Source of the DNA: Carnegiea gigantea
Taxonomy: Eukaryota > Streptophyta > Magnoliopsida > Caryophyllales > Cactaceae
Assembly (NCBI GenBank): GCA_029747015.1
Contig: JAKOGI010000183.1
Span: forward strand, 715,001 to 779,000
Direction: 5' to 3'
DNA: 64,000 nt
The translations under genes were made by a program, and so were the position numbers. The notes beneath the pieces are model-generated. The model saw nothing but the letters and a program-made list of their open reading frames with translations, ran no database searches and was not told the DNA's origin. This document shows, piece by piece, positions 18,084-31,298 of this stretch (position 1 is the first letter of the stretch; every line of letters starts with the position of its first letter).

Positions 18084-21000
18084 CTATGTAGTGGAAGGTG
18101 GTTGGTCTTTCGGTTTTTCCAACTTTGCTTGTATAAGCCTGTCTAAAACCGGGGGCTCTAAGGGGACTGGATCCAGGCAACGCTCCGCAGTGGCAACAAT
18201 CACCTGAGACCCGGGGGGAGGAGAAAAAGGCCCATTCAGCATCACAAGGATATGATTGTTGCAAAACCAGTGACAAGCATAGGAAAGGAACTAGTTCGGC
18301 CAAATTCATACAGAATGAGTTTTCTTACCTCATCAAGTAAGAAGTCGACAGCAGCTTCATCTTCGATGGTATCCTTAATAGAATTCCTCAAAAACTGTAT
18401 GTCCAACTGAATTTGCTGAAATCCACTGCGGTTGAAAGTTTGCAGTCGCACAAATTCTTGCAGACTTTTCAGGCAGAGTTTCACTATAGTAGTTACAACA
18501 GAGTCCTGAAACATACCTTCATTAGCTAGAAATCAGAAAGAATTTAAAGCTTCACCGACTTCAGCAATGCACACTATCATGCTTTACCTGTGTTGACTCA
18601 ACTTTGGTGAATATTTCCATTTTCTGCTTGAATAATTTAGCTAGATGCGTCTCGAGAAGCTGGCTCCTTGCCTTTTGGGTGTGTGATCGAGATAGCATCC
18701 TGTCATCACGCAGCGGATTGCTACGGGAAGATGCTGTGCTTCCATTGCTGTCAGCACGACGATGTTTACGGGTAGCTCCTTGCGGTAAAATCTGCTTCAC
18801 TTCGGACAGTACTCCCTCCAACTGCATAATACAGATTTGGATTAGCTCATCCTGATCGGAGTTCAGGAGCAACTTGCACTTTTAAAACCGTGTCCACCAA
18901 TTACAAAAAGTGGCAAAAATTATGGTACTTCTGCTTTAGTTGTAAATAACATAAATAAAATTAATAAAACAGAACAAGACGACCAACCTCCTGGAGGAAT
19001 AAGTCAACAAACATGTGAACTTCTCTGGGCTCCTTGTGCTGTACAAACACCACAAGATGGACATTAGGTTCGTTGCAAAAATACTACAGTTAAATAACTG
19101 CAATAAATCAAATTACTGAAACACCCTGACCTTGATCCAATTCGGTGTTGTAAACCGCTTTTTCAGGAGGACAGATACTTTCTGAGTTTTCATTGTTATA
19201 TACTGAAGAAAAAATCGAAAAGTGAATAATTTTAATGGATGCTTCAGTAGAATTATTTGGCAATAATTAACAAAAAAGCACATGAAGCATCATCAAGCAT
19301 AAAAGCAAAATGCAGCAAATCTAAAAGATGCTTTCATTTGACTCCTTTCTCAAATCAAAAATTTTATACAAAGCCTAACTTTATTTATGGACTTTTAATG
19401 AACGTATGAGACACGAAAAATGCATCTCAGCATAGCTGTTGCTCAAAGAAAGTCCAGCAAAGGGCATAACAATGGTTATCATTGCGTCTTAACATTTTGA
19501 GCTAGGTAATAGCAGGTCTGGCCCCAGACAAGTAAAAATTAATCTAGGTTAACTAAATTTTGGCAATGGCTGATGGCTTATATGCAGACACAATGGTTGT
19601 CTACATCTCTGCAGGTCCGCCCATACATGGTTCTAGATAGGAATAGTCAACAAAAAGCAAACCTTTTTAAGCAACTACAGATCTTGACCAAAAACCAAAA
19701 CTTCAATTAAAGACGTCAGCTTCACCAACCGCATCAAATCATATATCGTATACACGAGAAACCACCCTTACACCACAACTGAGCCATTCGGTCAGAGATG
19801 AAGTGAGAAGACCAGTTTTGAGTCTTTTGACCTACCCCGCCCCCTCTAATTACAAGAAATTATCATGCGAACCACAACAATGAGATAAAATGCCATTTTA
19901 GTGGCATAGGAAAACTAAAACGCAGAGCGTTTTCGAAACCTACAAGGTGGAGAAACTTTTCACCAGCTGATCGGTATATTCTGCAAACATCTGCAGGAAC
20001 AAATGCAGGACCATACTCATAACCACGGGCTCCACCGCCAGAAAATGAAGAAGCAATTTCCTGAAACAGGGATATGGTTTCAAAGCATCACAAATTAAAC
20101 TAGGAGGATTAAAGGATATAGTGATCATAGTAAATTGAAAATAAATGCTCAGTATCCTTGCCTCTGTAATTCTTGGGATGGCACTTTGCTCTATGAAAAC
20201 AGATAGCTGAGCAAGAACAAGAACTAGCCCAGCAACAGTTTTCTCTCCTTGCATGCCCTCGGAGAAAACTTGATCTTGACCAGTTGAATTACTTTTTCCA
20301 GCAAGCAACAAAAAGCGATCGTAAAGTGTCCTGAAGAAGTCTTGAAATCCTTCTTGAACCCAATCTACAACAGAATCTTTCAATCTAAGCAGTAACGGCA
20401 GGCTGTCATCCAGTAGTTGTCGGAAGTCCTTGAAAAAATCAGAATATAAACCCATCAAAACAAATTTTTTTTATAAAAAAAAAAAAAACCATGAAATTAC
20501 AAAACAATTCTACTTTGCAGTCAATTTGACAAGTGCCACTATAGGTAGAAGTGTAGAACACAAGGTCACTAGTACAACATGGAAGCCTTTAATGGGTGGA
20601 AAGTCATGACCCACAAAATGTTGTCTAGGAAGCTGAAAAAGGCTTCTAAAGCAAGCAATGTTATACAGGCAATGACAACCGTTCCTCTGTCAGTTCAAGT
20701 AGCTATCATTCACCATTACATTACCAGCAAGATACCCATGCTGCCTTGAATAACTGCTTTCTTGCTGGCCTCCAGTACAACCTGTAAAGGGCACTCTTCA
20801 TTCACTGTGTCCTTTTGTCTTTGAACTCTAATAAGTGAATCTGCAAATTTGAAGAATATTATAGATAAGAAGACAAACAACAATGACGATGCTCATCCAC
20901 TCAGACTGAAACTGCAAAAATGAGGAATTATTATACTTCAAGCATATGCTCCTGTCCAAACAAAGGTATATCCTATGAGTCCATAGATAGAGAAATCAAA

Positions 21001-24000
21001 CATCCCCAGCCCCAAATATTCTCCCACACAGAATGGATAGGCAAAATCCCGCCTTGCTTCCATATAGATCTATCTCCTGCATCAAAAACTATTGCTCTCA
21101 GATATGACGTAAGTACCCATTGCCCACCATTCTCCAATATGGACAATTTCGCCCATAGGCAAATCCACTGGAACACCATTTTCTCATATACTTTTCCAAG
21201 CACTTCCTACTCTCTGTCATAATTTGAGCACCAGATATGACTCCGCAATGACGTAAAAGCTAGAGTTACATAATGCTTATATGGTTTGAATAAAAAATAT
21301 TTAGATTCAATTAACGCAGATGATCAGCAGCCGCATCATATCAAAAGATTTCAATTTAAAACTGCAGCTTTGTGAAATTATGCCTCTTTTTTCCAGGAAG
21401 TACTTCTGTAGGCGTTTGACGTGTAAATTCATACAGCTTCTACACATTAAATAGAAGCCCTTTGACAATCAGTCTACTGACAATTGGAACTTCTTTGCAT
21501 CAAGCTCCTCTACAGTTTACAAGTCTGCCAAACAACCTAGATGATCATTCACTTCTCCAGGGATTAACCAGAATCAGGGATTACCTGTGATATCCTGCAA
21601 AAGATGAGAAAAGGTGGTAGCAACATACTGCTTCAGGGCATGCTTGGCAGCCTGTTCGAGATCAGATGAGTAACAATGAGATTATGTAAAGAGCATAAGG
21701 TCATGCGAGACCAATAAACAAAGGTGAAAAGGAAAACCTCAAAACAAGTATCAGCAATGCATGCTTCAGGTAATACTTCATCCATTAGAAGCACATCTTC
21801 CCAAGTCAGTCCTGAATCATTGAGTTTAATAATAGTCATTAAACGTAGAAATTCCAGAAACACCAAAGTTACATCAGCAGCAGTTAAAGGAAATCCCTCG
21901 AGCAAGACATATCAAACAGTTCAGGATAAATAATTAACTAGACGTAAATAAGTTGCTAACTATAAGCCATAGATTGAAATCATAAAACATTGACATTCAA
22001 ATTGTGAGGTATTAAATTCATTGCAAAAGTGAAGACGATTTTCTCATTCCAAAATAAGTTTGCTGCTCTTTAGTACTAATAAGGAGCAACAGCCTCTCAA
22101 AAAAGGCGGTACCCATTCCAGTTTTTAAAAAATAAATAAATAAAAGAAAAAAATAAAAGGGACTATATACACAGACATGCATATGTCATATATTTCAACA
22201 TGCATACACGTGTATATATGTCTGACATAAATGGATATCCGATCATCCCTCACATCCACACATGATCCACAACCATTTTCTCTTCTTCAGACTAATCCAT
22301 ATTTACTTACTTCAGACGAAGTGGGTAGATGCCCACGTGATGGATTCACTATCTTCTACAGTCTCATAAAGAAAAGAAGCACTCAGGATATGGGAGCTAA
22401 TGAAGAAATAATCATTACAAACACGTGGTGCATACCGACGTTTGCCTTGGCAAACCAAGAAAATCCTCTCCATAGAAGGGCCTTGCACCAAAAGCCCTCT
22501 CAAAATGATTTCGGAAGAGCACATATAGGTCTACAGATTCTAGCAGAGCTCCATTACCCAAGATTTTGTAACTGTCGGGTTTTTCCTGGGCCCATAATCT
22601 TAGTACAGTGGGAGAAAAACTATTCAATCAGGGCACACAAACATGTTTCAGAAGCATACAACCCTTCTAGACAACAGCCAAAGATGCATAAAAGAAACCG
22701 AGCAGAACTTACTGAGCATCCCCAACAAATTTGTGGATGAAATTTGTGACTTTATATGATCCTCAATGGTTTCAAAATGCCTAAACAGCAGTTCAGTGAC
22801 CAGTCATCAGATAGCACATAATGGTAGATGAAAATTCAAAGATAGATTCAAAAATCAATCAAGAAAATGAGAGGCAGTTAAAATTACTTAGTAATGAGGT
22901 GAAGAGAAATTTTAACTAGTTCTTGTGCCGAATCAGGAAATATGACTCGGTAAGCCCGGACAGCCTCCACCAACTCACTAGTTGAAACCTGGTCATGTCA
23001 TGGTCAACTGACTTCAGGTTTGTGAAGATCCACATATGCAGAGACATAAATATGTACTCAGCAGCACAAAGAAACAAACAGCCTAAACTTGAAATGAGAA
23101 GAAACATAATGCCAATAGAATGCTCAAGACCACAAATTCATAAATGATATAACTTGAAGGATTCTGAAACCACGTGAGCGAAAGAAGCAACCACATAAAG
23201 TACAAGGAACCTATCTTCTGACAGTATATAATTCACATAAAGCTAGAAAAGGAAATGTATAGTTTGTCAACTTGAGCTTTTTCGTTTATGAATTTAAATT
23301 CATTGCTTTGAATCCTTTACAGCGAGAACCGTGTAAATCCTCCTGTCTCTGTAACAGGTCTACAATGACGCAGTTTTGAACAAGGACACACAGGTTAGAC
23401 CACCCTCTAAGGTACTACTAACAGATGACGATCCAGAAGCATTATGCAGCAAAGAAGCAAACAGGTGCAGGTCATCTCTGTCCTCGCTGACCCTGTTAAA
23501 CAAAAGCTCCACAATGGAAGAAAAAATAAAACAAAGAAAGTTTCATGCACCAATGTCAGTCTTCATGTTAAATCAGTGTAGATTAAATCTTAAGACCACA
23601 AAGGCTAGTAAAATCTTTCTTTCTCCAAGGCCAGAACCATGGAATGTTCAAAATCCAAACTCATAACCAGAGAATCCTGCTTGTGTGGGGTGCGGAATAC
23701 CAATCTAGCAGCCCTACCCAGAATTGCAGAATTGCAAATAGGCTGGTTCTATTAGACACTACATTTTAAAATAGCGGACTGCCAACCATTTCACAGAAGT
23801 GAGTACAGAAAGATAAAAAGGCATATTGCTTTAGTGCACTAGGCTGATTGCCCAAAATTGGCCATCCGGAAAGTGGACAATTATCACACCATGTTTCATA
23901 ATGAAGAGTGTGACAGTGGTGTTTCTTCTAGTGGTTTCAGATCCAAAGTTGAACATGCATCAAAAGTGATGAACAATTCTTCGTTTCATTTTGCCAGTCA

Positions 24001-27000
24001 ATCCAAGCCATTCCTTTTCAATGATAGAAGACATATCTGCTTACCTCACGAGTAGCAGGAACATGATCAGGCGACTCCTTGTATGAAGATTCATCTGACT
24101 TTGCAGCAGGAGCACTTTTTTCATCAAATCGGAGTTGTAGGTCACCAAGGGATTGTTCCAACTTTTCAAACAGCTGTTCTTTCAGGCTGTCTACCTGTTG
24201 AAAATCGTCAAATTGTCAAGCAAACTATTTAAAGAATAAGAAAAAGAATCATGCTGGATTGGTGGCAAAGTGTGCATTCCTGAAAGCTTTGGATAACCAA
24301 AAGAAATCAGAACTGATATTAGTAGGAAAATGGAAGACACACCGGAAAGTCCAGCTGTTTGAGAAGCATTACAGCCTCAGCTCTAGCTTGAATGGATTCC
24401 GAATCTGAGAAAAGCTTTTCCTGAGGAGAAAAGTAAGTGCCAATGCTAATGACTTCTCTATCTCACATATGAGGATAGCTGAGAGAAGATAATGAGACAA
24501 AGAAAAACCAGATGCCTCTTTTCTCTTTCTTTTTTCTTTATGTGTTCAGGTGGAGAGGTGAGAGTAGCTGGACAACTAATCTGACACAGGAAACCCACTC
24601 GCAGCTTGCTAATACTAAAAGAACTTCACCTATGAGCAACACAACATAGAAGAATAGCACTACAATATCATCAACACACATGCCAGCCAAATGGCATCTT
24701 CCATTCTTTGTAAGATATAGAAACCATTTTATTGAAAAAAGGGGAGCACAAATCAGAGAACCAGATGCAACAAAGAGGCGCATCTTCCCATGATTCTCAA
24801 CCACCCCCCCCCCGACCCGATGAAACCATAATAGTATTAGTTGCAACAGATATTTACATGCATGAAAAGTAAATAAATATGCATACACAAAATATGTGCG
24901 CATCCTACTGATTAGAATGAAGAACAAGCCAACCAGCAAACGATGGCATGACCACATGATTTGACAGACATGCCACTTTCACTGCACAGTACCAAAATAA
25001 CAAAACCAAACTGAATAGGTTCCAGCAGAATAGTACCAACAGGCTGAGCTACTGGTCCCAAGAGAATTTTGTACCAAAAAAATTTAGAGTTACCTGCAGA
25101 TTCTTAATGATTATGGCTACTGCCTCTTCAGAAGCTTTCTTACAATCTTGAAATGATGAATCCCCATAAGCCTGTTGGACAGTGCATGAAAGTGATGAAA
25201 CAACGTCAGTGATAACTACATAAAACTAGTCAAGAATACCACCCAAAAAAAAAAAAAAAAAAAAAAACCAGACATCAAAATCCAAGGCGAAGGAAATACC
25301 TTAAAAATGGGCATGGCTCCGGTATAAAACTTGACTGCATCAGCATATGCTCCTGATTTGATGCATTTTCCAAGTCTTTCAGGCAAATCATATATGAACT
25401 GTTCTATTCCAAACACAAGACAATAATTAACTGCATTATTGTTATAAAAACCATGTTCAAGGCTTCAAACTAGTGTCCCCCCCCCCCCCAAAAAAAGGGG
25501 GGGGAGGGGGACAACAAACCATGGGGCTATCAACCAACATGACAAGATGATATTTATTTGCCAGTACGAACAACAGCATCAAATTCCCAAAAAAACTGGG
25601 AAAAAAAAAGGCTAAATAAAACCAATACTCCCAAGTCCTGCCCAGGAAAGGTGTGGGAAATCCCTGACAGCCCCAAACAATCCTTCCACAAGGAAAATCT
25701 CAAATACCTTACCTCTACAGTATGAGTACACAACAAGGAAATTAGAAAGCCGAAAACAATCCAAACACAATTAGAAGCAATACTTACTACATAAATCACT
25801 GAAAGTCCAAAAATACCTGGACTTTGCGTAGGAGATTACGAGTGCGGTGCAGCTTTTCTATATGCTCTCTTTTCTCAAAAAGCGATGTATTGACCCCATC
25901 ACTCCTTGACTGCACGGACAGTATCTGGAACATTAAGGCTCAAGAAATCAGTCTTCCTACAGCACAACGCTCTCCATCATAAGCCCTTTTAAATAATAGT
26001 TGAACTAAACCATCCAAACACCTTCTCAAGTAGCTGTTCCATATTCCCTTCCATGCCCACGATATTGTTCTTCATCCTATAAGAGGAAGAAAAAAATAAT
26101 TGCATGCTAATCAACATAGCGCCAGCATATTGTATATCAGCAATGATGCATCAGGAGCATAATCAAAGAAAATATCATTACAAGTTGGTAAAATACAAAT
26201 AAAACTGCAAGACATACATGGACGCACGCACAACCAAGAATACGTGCTATTATATAACTGAGGTCAATGGAATACAGGAAAACAGGCGGAAGGGAATCGC
26301 ATCAGGGGATAAAAGACAGACTCAAGAGGTGAAAAGGGAACATGGAAGATTTGTTGCATTTAAAATACTTCCAAATACTATAGAGGACCAATTCAAAATA
26401 TGTTTTCCACAAACGCACAGAAACAATTTTTTCCCTCTTCCTAGTTCCTAGACCTAGCATTCTTCATAGTTTCCACCAGAATACGCAGCCACTCAAAGTA
26501 TGCTGCAGCAACATAAAGCATCTCATTTAAAGAACTAGGAAAATGGATGCTTTAGAGTGATGGAAAACTTGCCGTTTAATTGCCTCTGTGGCACTTATAA
26601 ACTTATTGTAGTTCTCATATACTAACATTTGTAGATCAGTGTCAAGATTTTTTATTTCGGCTGCCATCTCAACATGTCGTTGAAGTAGTGCCTCCAAGTT
26701 TGATTTCTGCACCTGTAAGATCATATCAAATAGGGATCAGCAGGGACAAGTATGTAACTTATCTTAAAACGAGACCCTATTTTTTCCAAACCAGTCCACT
26801 ACTGCAAACCAAGTTAGACTCAGCGATGATGATACACTTCTCAATTTTTGGAAGAAACCAAGTACTCTCGTTTGGATCCCAAAAAATAACTCTCATGCCA
26901 TCCATCAATTCATAAACGTAGTCACAAAGGATACGCTAGAAGATCAGTACACTAACCCTTTTTTTTTTAATAGAGATTTCATTAATCATCATAACCAGAT

Positions 27001-29952
27001 ACAAGATCATCCAAGGCCAGATCAGATAGTAGATCAGTACACTAACCCTTGAAAGAATTGATACGCTAGAAGCAGCAATTTTTCTGAGCAAAAGACATTT
27101 CCTAACATGTGAAATAAACTCAACACTAATGCAGCTTACAGGTCCCAGGAGGGGACTCTAAACGAGGATGATAAATCAAAGGTTAAGAAACTGAATTATA
27201 AAGCAAAACATAAACAAGAATCATTGCAAACTAATAAGAACATCATTCCAACAAGAATACGGGAGATTAATTAAGAGAATCCAGTCCCCCTCCCCCCAAA
27301 AAAAAATATCATCTTACCACGACTATACATCCATGTGGACTACTATATTAAACAAGCCTCAACAAATCAGTGAGTATAAGTAATTGCAGTCTCCGTCCTT
27401 GTCTAAGAGTCACAGTTCATTGGCTTGTATAAAGCCAACACGGGAAATATTTTTGTCACTGGCCTCACTATTCACTGATTTTTTATAACAAATGATATTA
27501 GTTGATAACTTACTACAAGCTTCGCTATACCGTACTATACTCCAGCAGATTATGAGGGTTCTGAACCTAATTATTATTTGATAGACATATGTTCATCAAG
27601 AACAGAATGCCACTCCCGAGTGTCATCTGCTTCCTTCCCAATTTCTTTTTTTTTTGGGGGGGGGGTGCAGAAGAGAGGCGGTGAAATTTTATTAATGTCT
27701 AGCAGCATGGAGCCAAGCAACCCAACATTCTCAGCATAAATCGAGGTCAAAATCTCCAAAGGAGGAGAATGATGAAGAGAAAGCCCTAAATACTTTGAGA
27801 TATATACCTCAGTTAGCAAGTTTGTCCACCTCCTGATTTGTGTCCTGAAGACAATGAGAGACTCTTACTTCCCAGTGAGCTTGATTAACCAACTCTTTAC
27901 ATTGCAGCAGCACAGGCTTGGGTTCAGGGCACCAGTACAAAGTTCCTTTCAGCATCTGGAGAACCGTGAGTGAATCCATTTGCAAACCACACCTTCTCCC
28001 CGCGCATTATCAGCCTTCAGCTTTGCCTCAAAAGACGAAATAATACCCAAACTGGCGTCCCCGTCCCTACTCCTAATTGGCCAGGGTTGCCTTTCGAGAC
28101 TCCACCTGTGTTTAGTGTGACCCAACCTGATGGCAATGCCTCCCACCTCACCAGACGTTCAGACCATTCTCCATGCTTCAACCCCAATGGATCTGCCTCC
28201 ATACTTTAGGGCCTGCAAAACTTCAGAGAATTTGGCTAGCAAGAAGCTCCCTTGTCCATGGGTATATCCTCTGTGTTATCAAAGCAATAACCATTGTGCC
28301 GTTGCCACAAGAATCATAATGTGATTAGGAACTTTGTGGGCCAATCCCGGTCCTCTGTGGCCTTAATGCTCATCACCACCCATTCGAAATGCCAAGTTGA
28401 GGTCTCAGAACTTCCCATGCCCTTACTCACCAGGTATCGCCACACTTCCCTAGCTCTAGAGCAACGTCTAAAAATATGATCAAAATCTACATGTCCAATC
28501 TCACATACTTCACAGCAAGGATTGCTCATCGACCCTCTTGTCAGCCTCTGCACATTAGTCAATAGTCGAACATGCATGACTGGCCAAGTGAACATCATGA
28601 TCCTTTGCATAACCCTAACTCTACAAACCCACTTCCGGTTGGCATTAGTCAACAGTCCTCTAGTTCCTTTCTATGAAGTAGGAGGTAGTTGATAGCTTTT
28701 CATCCAGGGTTTATATTATGGACTGGACCAGTTGTAAGGTATGGGACTTGTCCCACATCGATTGTATGGGCAACTGATGAGGAGTTTATAGACCAAATGG
28801 GCTCTCTCACCTAATAGGCTAGTCTTTGGGATGCATTCTCCTATTTGGTCTGTAACAATTGATATCAGGGTCAACTCGGAGTGGTGACCTGGGATTGCCA
28901 GCCGTGACCAACGTGGCCGTGACCAACGAGGACTCGGAGTGATGGCCCACGGAGTGGTGGCCTGGAAGAGCCAGCCGTGACCAACGAGGACATTGGCCCT
29001 TAAGGGAGATCGAATGTTATGGACTGGACCAGTTGCAAGGTATGGGACTTGTCCCGCATCGATTGTATGGGCAACTAATGAGGGGTTTATAGACCAAACG
29101 GGCTCTCTCACCTAATAGGCTAGTCTTTTGGGATGAGTTCTCCTGTTTGGTCTGCAACAGTCTAACAGAACTAGACATTCGATAATTCAAGGCTGCTACA
29201 TTTCAACCCCCCCCCCCCCAAAAAAACCCCCCAAAAAAAAAAAAAAAAACCAAATAATCTGCCCAGTCAGTACTCACAGAGTATAGATTTTGATTCGGAT
29301 TTCATATTTATAACATTATATACATAAATTGCTTCCATCTCCTTTCTACTTGTTTTCAAATACTTTTGAACCCACTTTCTAAAATATTTCTCTTGGGTCT
29401 TTGAGACTACCTCTTTGCTTCTTCCTCACATATGGATCTTCCCAACCCCTCCCCCACCCCCCGGGGTTCCCTTCTCAAAAAATTATCACCTAAACGGACA
29501 TTTTGCAATTAGCTTCATGGTCCATCATCTAACTTGGCAGTTTAATAAAATTGTCTCACCCATTGTCATTTTGTCGATATGTACAACACCTAAATGCCAT
29601 TGGAAGCAAAACAATACAACCACTTCAAAACAGAAATGATCACTCATATAATCCATCAATCCTCAAGTGTTGAAGATACAAAATTCACAGTTTCGTCTAT
29701 GATTAGCTGAAACAAGCAAACTAGAAGCACAAACAATGGAAAAATTAAGATCACGGAGGAGATAGAAAATACCAAGAGATTCATGTACTGCTCGGCATCG
29801 AACGAAGGAGTGTTGATTGTATCCAATGTGGCATACTTAGACGAAACTGCACTTGAATTAGTTGCGGAAGCATGATCCGTTGAGTAAAAGCTTGAAAGCA
29901 GATCTCTCATCCTCTTTGCTTTATCATCCAACGGCACATCATCTGCCGCCAT
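18084..29952 (-). CDS. VPS51: Vacuolar protein sorting-associated protein 51 homolog (VPS51 / UNHINGED), complete, many exons
   Basis: Subunit of the GARP/EARP tethering complexes that capture endosome-derived vesicles at the trans-Golgi (family knowledge). Exon 1 (29773-29952) encodes MAADDVPLDDKAKRMRDLLSS. Exon 2 (26573-26712) encodes the Vps51 N-terminal region, including LQRHVEMAAEIKNLDTDLQM and VYENYNKFISATEAIKR. Further exons joined in frame: 26022-26076, 25817-25924, 25300-25398, 25094-25171, 24343-24420, 24045-24194, 22888-22988, 22713-22780. Less exactly bounded exons follow near 21.6-21.9, 20.75-20.85, 20.15-20.43, 19.94-20.06, 19.13-19.2, 18.99-19.04, 18.59-18.83, 18.33-18.51 and 18.08-18.21 kb. 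The last exon ends EKPKDQPPSTT-stop at 18084. A charged serine-rich patch (HRRADSNGSTASSRSNPL) lies near 18.74 kb. The protein looks intact at the expected plant length (about 780 aa). Intron 1 is 3 kb and filled with transposon sequence; intron 2 has a GC donor. Confidence 0.93.
26571..26572 (-). other. GC-AG splice donor of VPS51 intron 2
   Basis: The coding frame of exon 2 ends AAACG and is followed by GCAAGT on the minus strand; no GT donor is available that keeps the frame. Joining at GC to the acceptor before 26076 restores AIKR-MKNNIVGMEGNMEQLL, which matches VPS51. GCAAGT is the usual strong context of GC-AG introns. Confidence 0.75.
27560..28680 (-). pseudogene. LINE-type retrotransposon 3' fragment (zf-RVT + RNase H), broken, in VPS51 intron 1
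   Basis: Reading on the minus strand, the part near 28310-28650 has the reverse-transcriptase zinc-binding pattern (C-C-H-C in CCEVCEIGHVDFDHIFRRCS, followed by AREVWRYLV). The part near 28000-28200 resembles a plant LINE RNase H start (WVTLNTGGVSKGNPGQLG). Near 27.8-27.9 kb is the typical end (QDTNQEVDKLAN-like). Frames shift between segments, so it is dead. The upstream endonuclease and most of the RT are missing. It lies in the same orientation as VPS51. Confidence 0.75.
28714..29159 (+). mobile_element. TRIM (terminal-repeat retrotransposon in miniature), 446 bp
   Basis: Two near-identical terminal repeats, 28714-28857 (144 bp) and 29015-29159 (145 bp), run from T(G/A)TTATGGACTGGACC to a TCTG(T/C)AACA end. 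The second copy has the canonical TG...CA borders; the first has TA at its start. Right after the first repeat, TTGATATCAGGGTC resembles a primer-binding site for initiator tRNA-Met. A purine-rich AAGGGAGATCGAA precedes the second repeat. Flanks are GTTTA (left) and GTCTA (right), a 5-bp target duplication with one mismatch. The 157-bp internal part is non-coding and holds GTGACCAACG(A/T)GG repeats. Confidence 0.85.
29160..29772. other. 5' part of VPS51 intron 1
   Basis: Intronic sequence between the TRIM and exon 1. It contains a C/A homopolymer block (about 29207-29250) and an oligo-C stretch near 29446-29463. No coding or RNA gene signal is seen. Confidence 0.6.
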
Positions 29953-30326
29953 TTTCGAAATTTATCAACTTCAAATCTCCTCCTCCTTGTTTCTGATTAT
30001 TCACCCCCGGTGATGGAATTTGAATCTCTTTGAATCTTCAAAATTGATAGGGCTTTTTCCCCCAATTTGGATGAACAATCGGAAAAAATAATTGTAAATT
30101 TTCGAGATTGAGGATTTAGACTTTGAGTTCTGCGAGTGGGATGCAAATGCTGGAGAGCTCGACAAAATTCAGCGGGCTTTGATATGTGAGAAGCGATGGA
30201 GAAGACGAGCAGTGGTGTCTGCGCGACGACGTCGTTTAAGGATTGTTCATGGTATTCATGATTTTTGAAGCTTCGTGATAAATACAACAAGGAGACGTAA
30301 AAAGTTTTTGTACGTTTTGAAGGGAT

Positions 30327-30397
<71 letters not shown>

Positions 30398-31298
30398 TAT
30401 TTTATAGATATAACTATTCATTACGAAATCGATTTCAATAGATCCATATAAAAGTTTTTAAGAAAATATTTTAGAAATTAAAAATTATTTGATAACAAAT
30501 GTAACAAACACAAGACATAAAAACCTCAAATAACATTGATTATAATAAGCAACAAAAGTGGAGTAAGAGTTGTACATATCTTAAGCAGCAACCAATAACA
30601 TAACACTAATCTAATCAATAACAGTCTACAACTTAAACAATCGGAAGTGAGAGAGTAATAACACAGTTGCGATGAGAGTACCACTAGCATACAAAATACA
30701 GCAAATGCAAGATAGCATCAAAGCCAGTACAAATTCAGAACCCACATGAGTGGTAGGCATTTAACCACATAACAACCCAAAAACTTAATTTTATGCCTCC
30801 ACAATTTTCTATCATGAATCATATCTTCTGTTAGTCATAAAATTTTCCAATCACCTCATCCAAACTTTTTTTTATGCCGTACTCTACCTCTTTTACATCC
30901 CATTAGATAAATTATCTCGTATCTTCTCACATATGCTTCCACACTCCTTGCCACATATGCTTTCAAACTCCTCATCCCTACAACATCAACCTCTAGACTT
31001 GGATCCTTGTTATTGGCCAACACTCAAAGCTATACAACAGTGCTGATCAAACTATTATAGAATATAAACCATGTCTTTTAATGCCATTTGAATCATCTCA
31101 TCACATAACATACGTGGTGCATTATTTCATTTTTATCATCTCACTTATCCTGATAAATGTATAAATGCTCTGTAATGGGTCAACTCAAAACCCAAGTTTC
31201 TCATGAGGGATGGCACACGAGTTACTGATTTTTTATGTCACCACTCATTAGTGCTTAAAACGCAGGCAATATGTGCAGTTAACATAACAATTTATGTA
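29953..31298. other. VPS51 5' UTR/promoter region and AT-rich intergenic DNA with (TA)n
   Basis: Sequence upstream of the VPS51 ATG. A long (TA)n microsatellite occupies 30328-30393. The rest (30.4-31.3 kb) is AT-rich with no coding frame. No clear TATA box or other regulatory motif could be assigned to VPS51. Confidence 0.5.

Noticed and set aside
22231..22740. A 169-codon plus-strand open frame
   Set aside because: It lies opposite VPS51 introns and an exon, has no family resemblance and shows low-complexity codon use; treated as chance.
28716..29111. A 131-codon minus-strand frame with an internal repeat
   Set aside because: It is the reverse strand of the two TRIM terminal repeats; the internal repetition comes from the element, not from a protein.
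30236..30421. Open frame across the (TA)n tract
   Set aside because: Tyr-Ile repeats from a microsatellite, not a gene.
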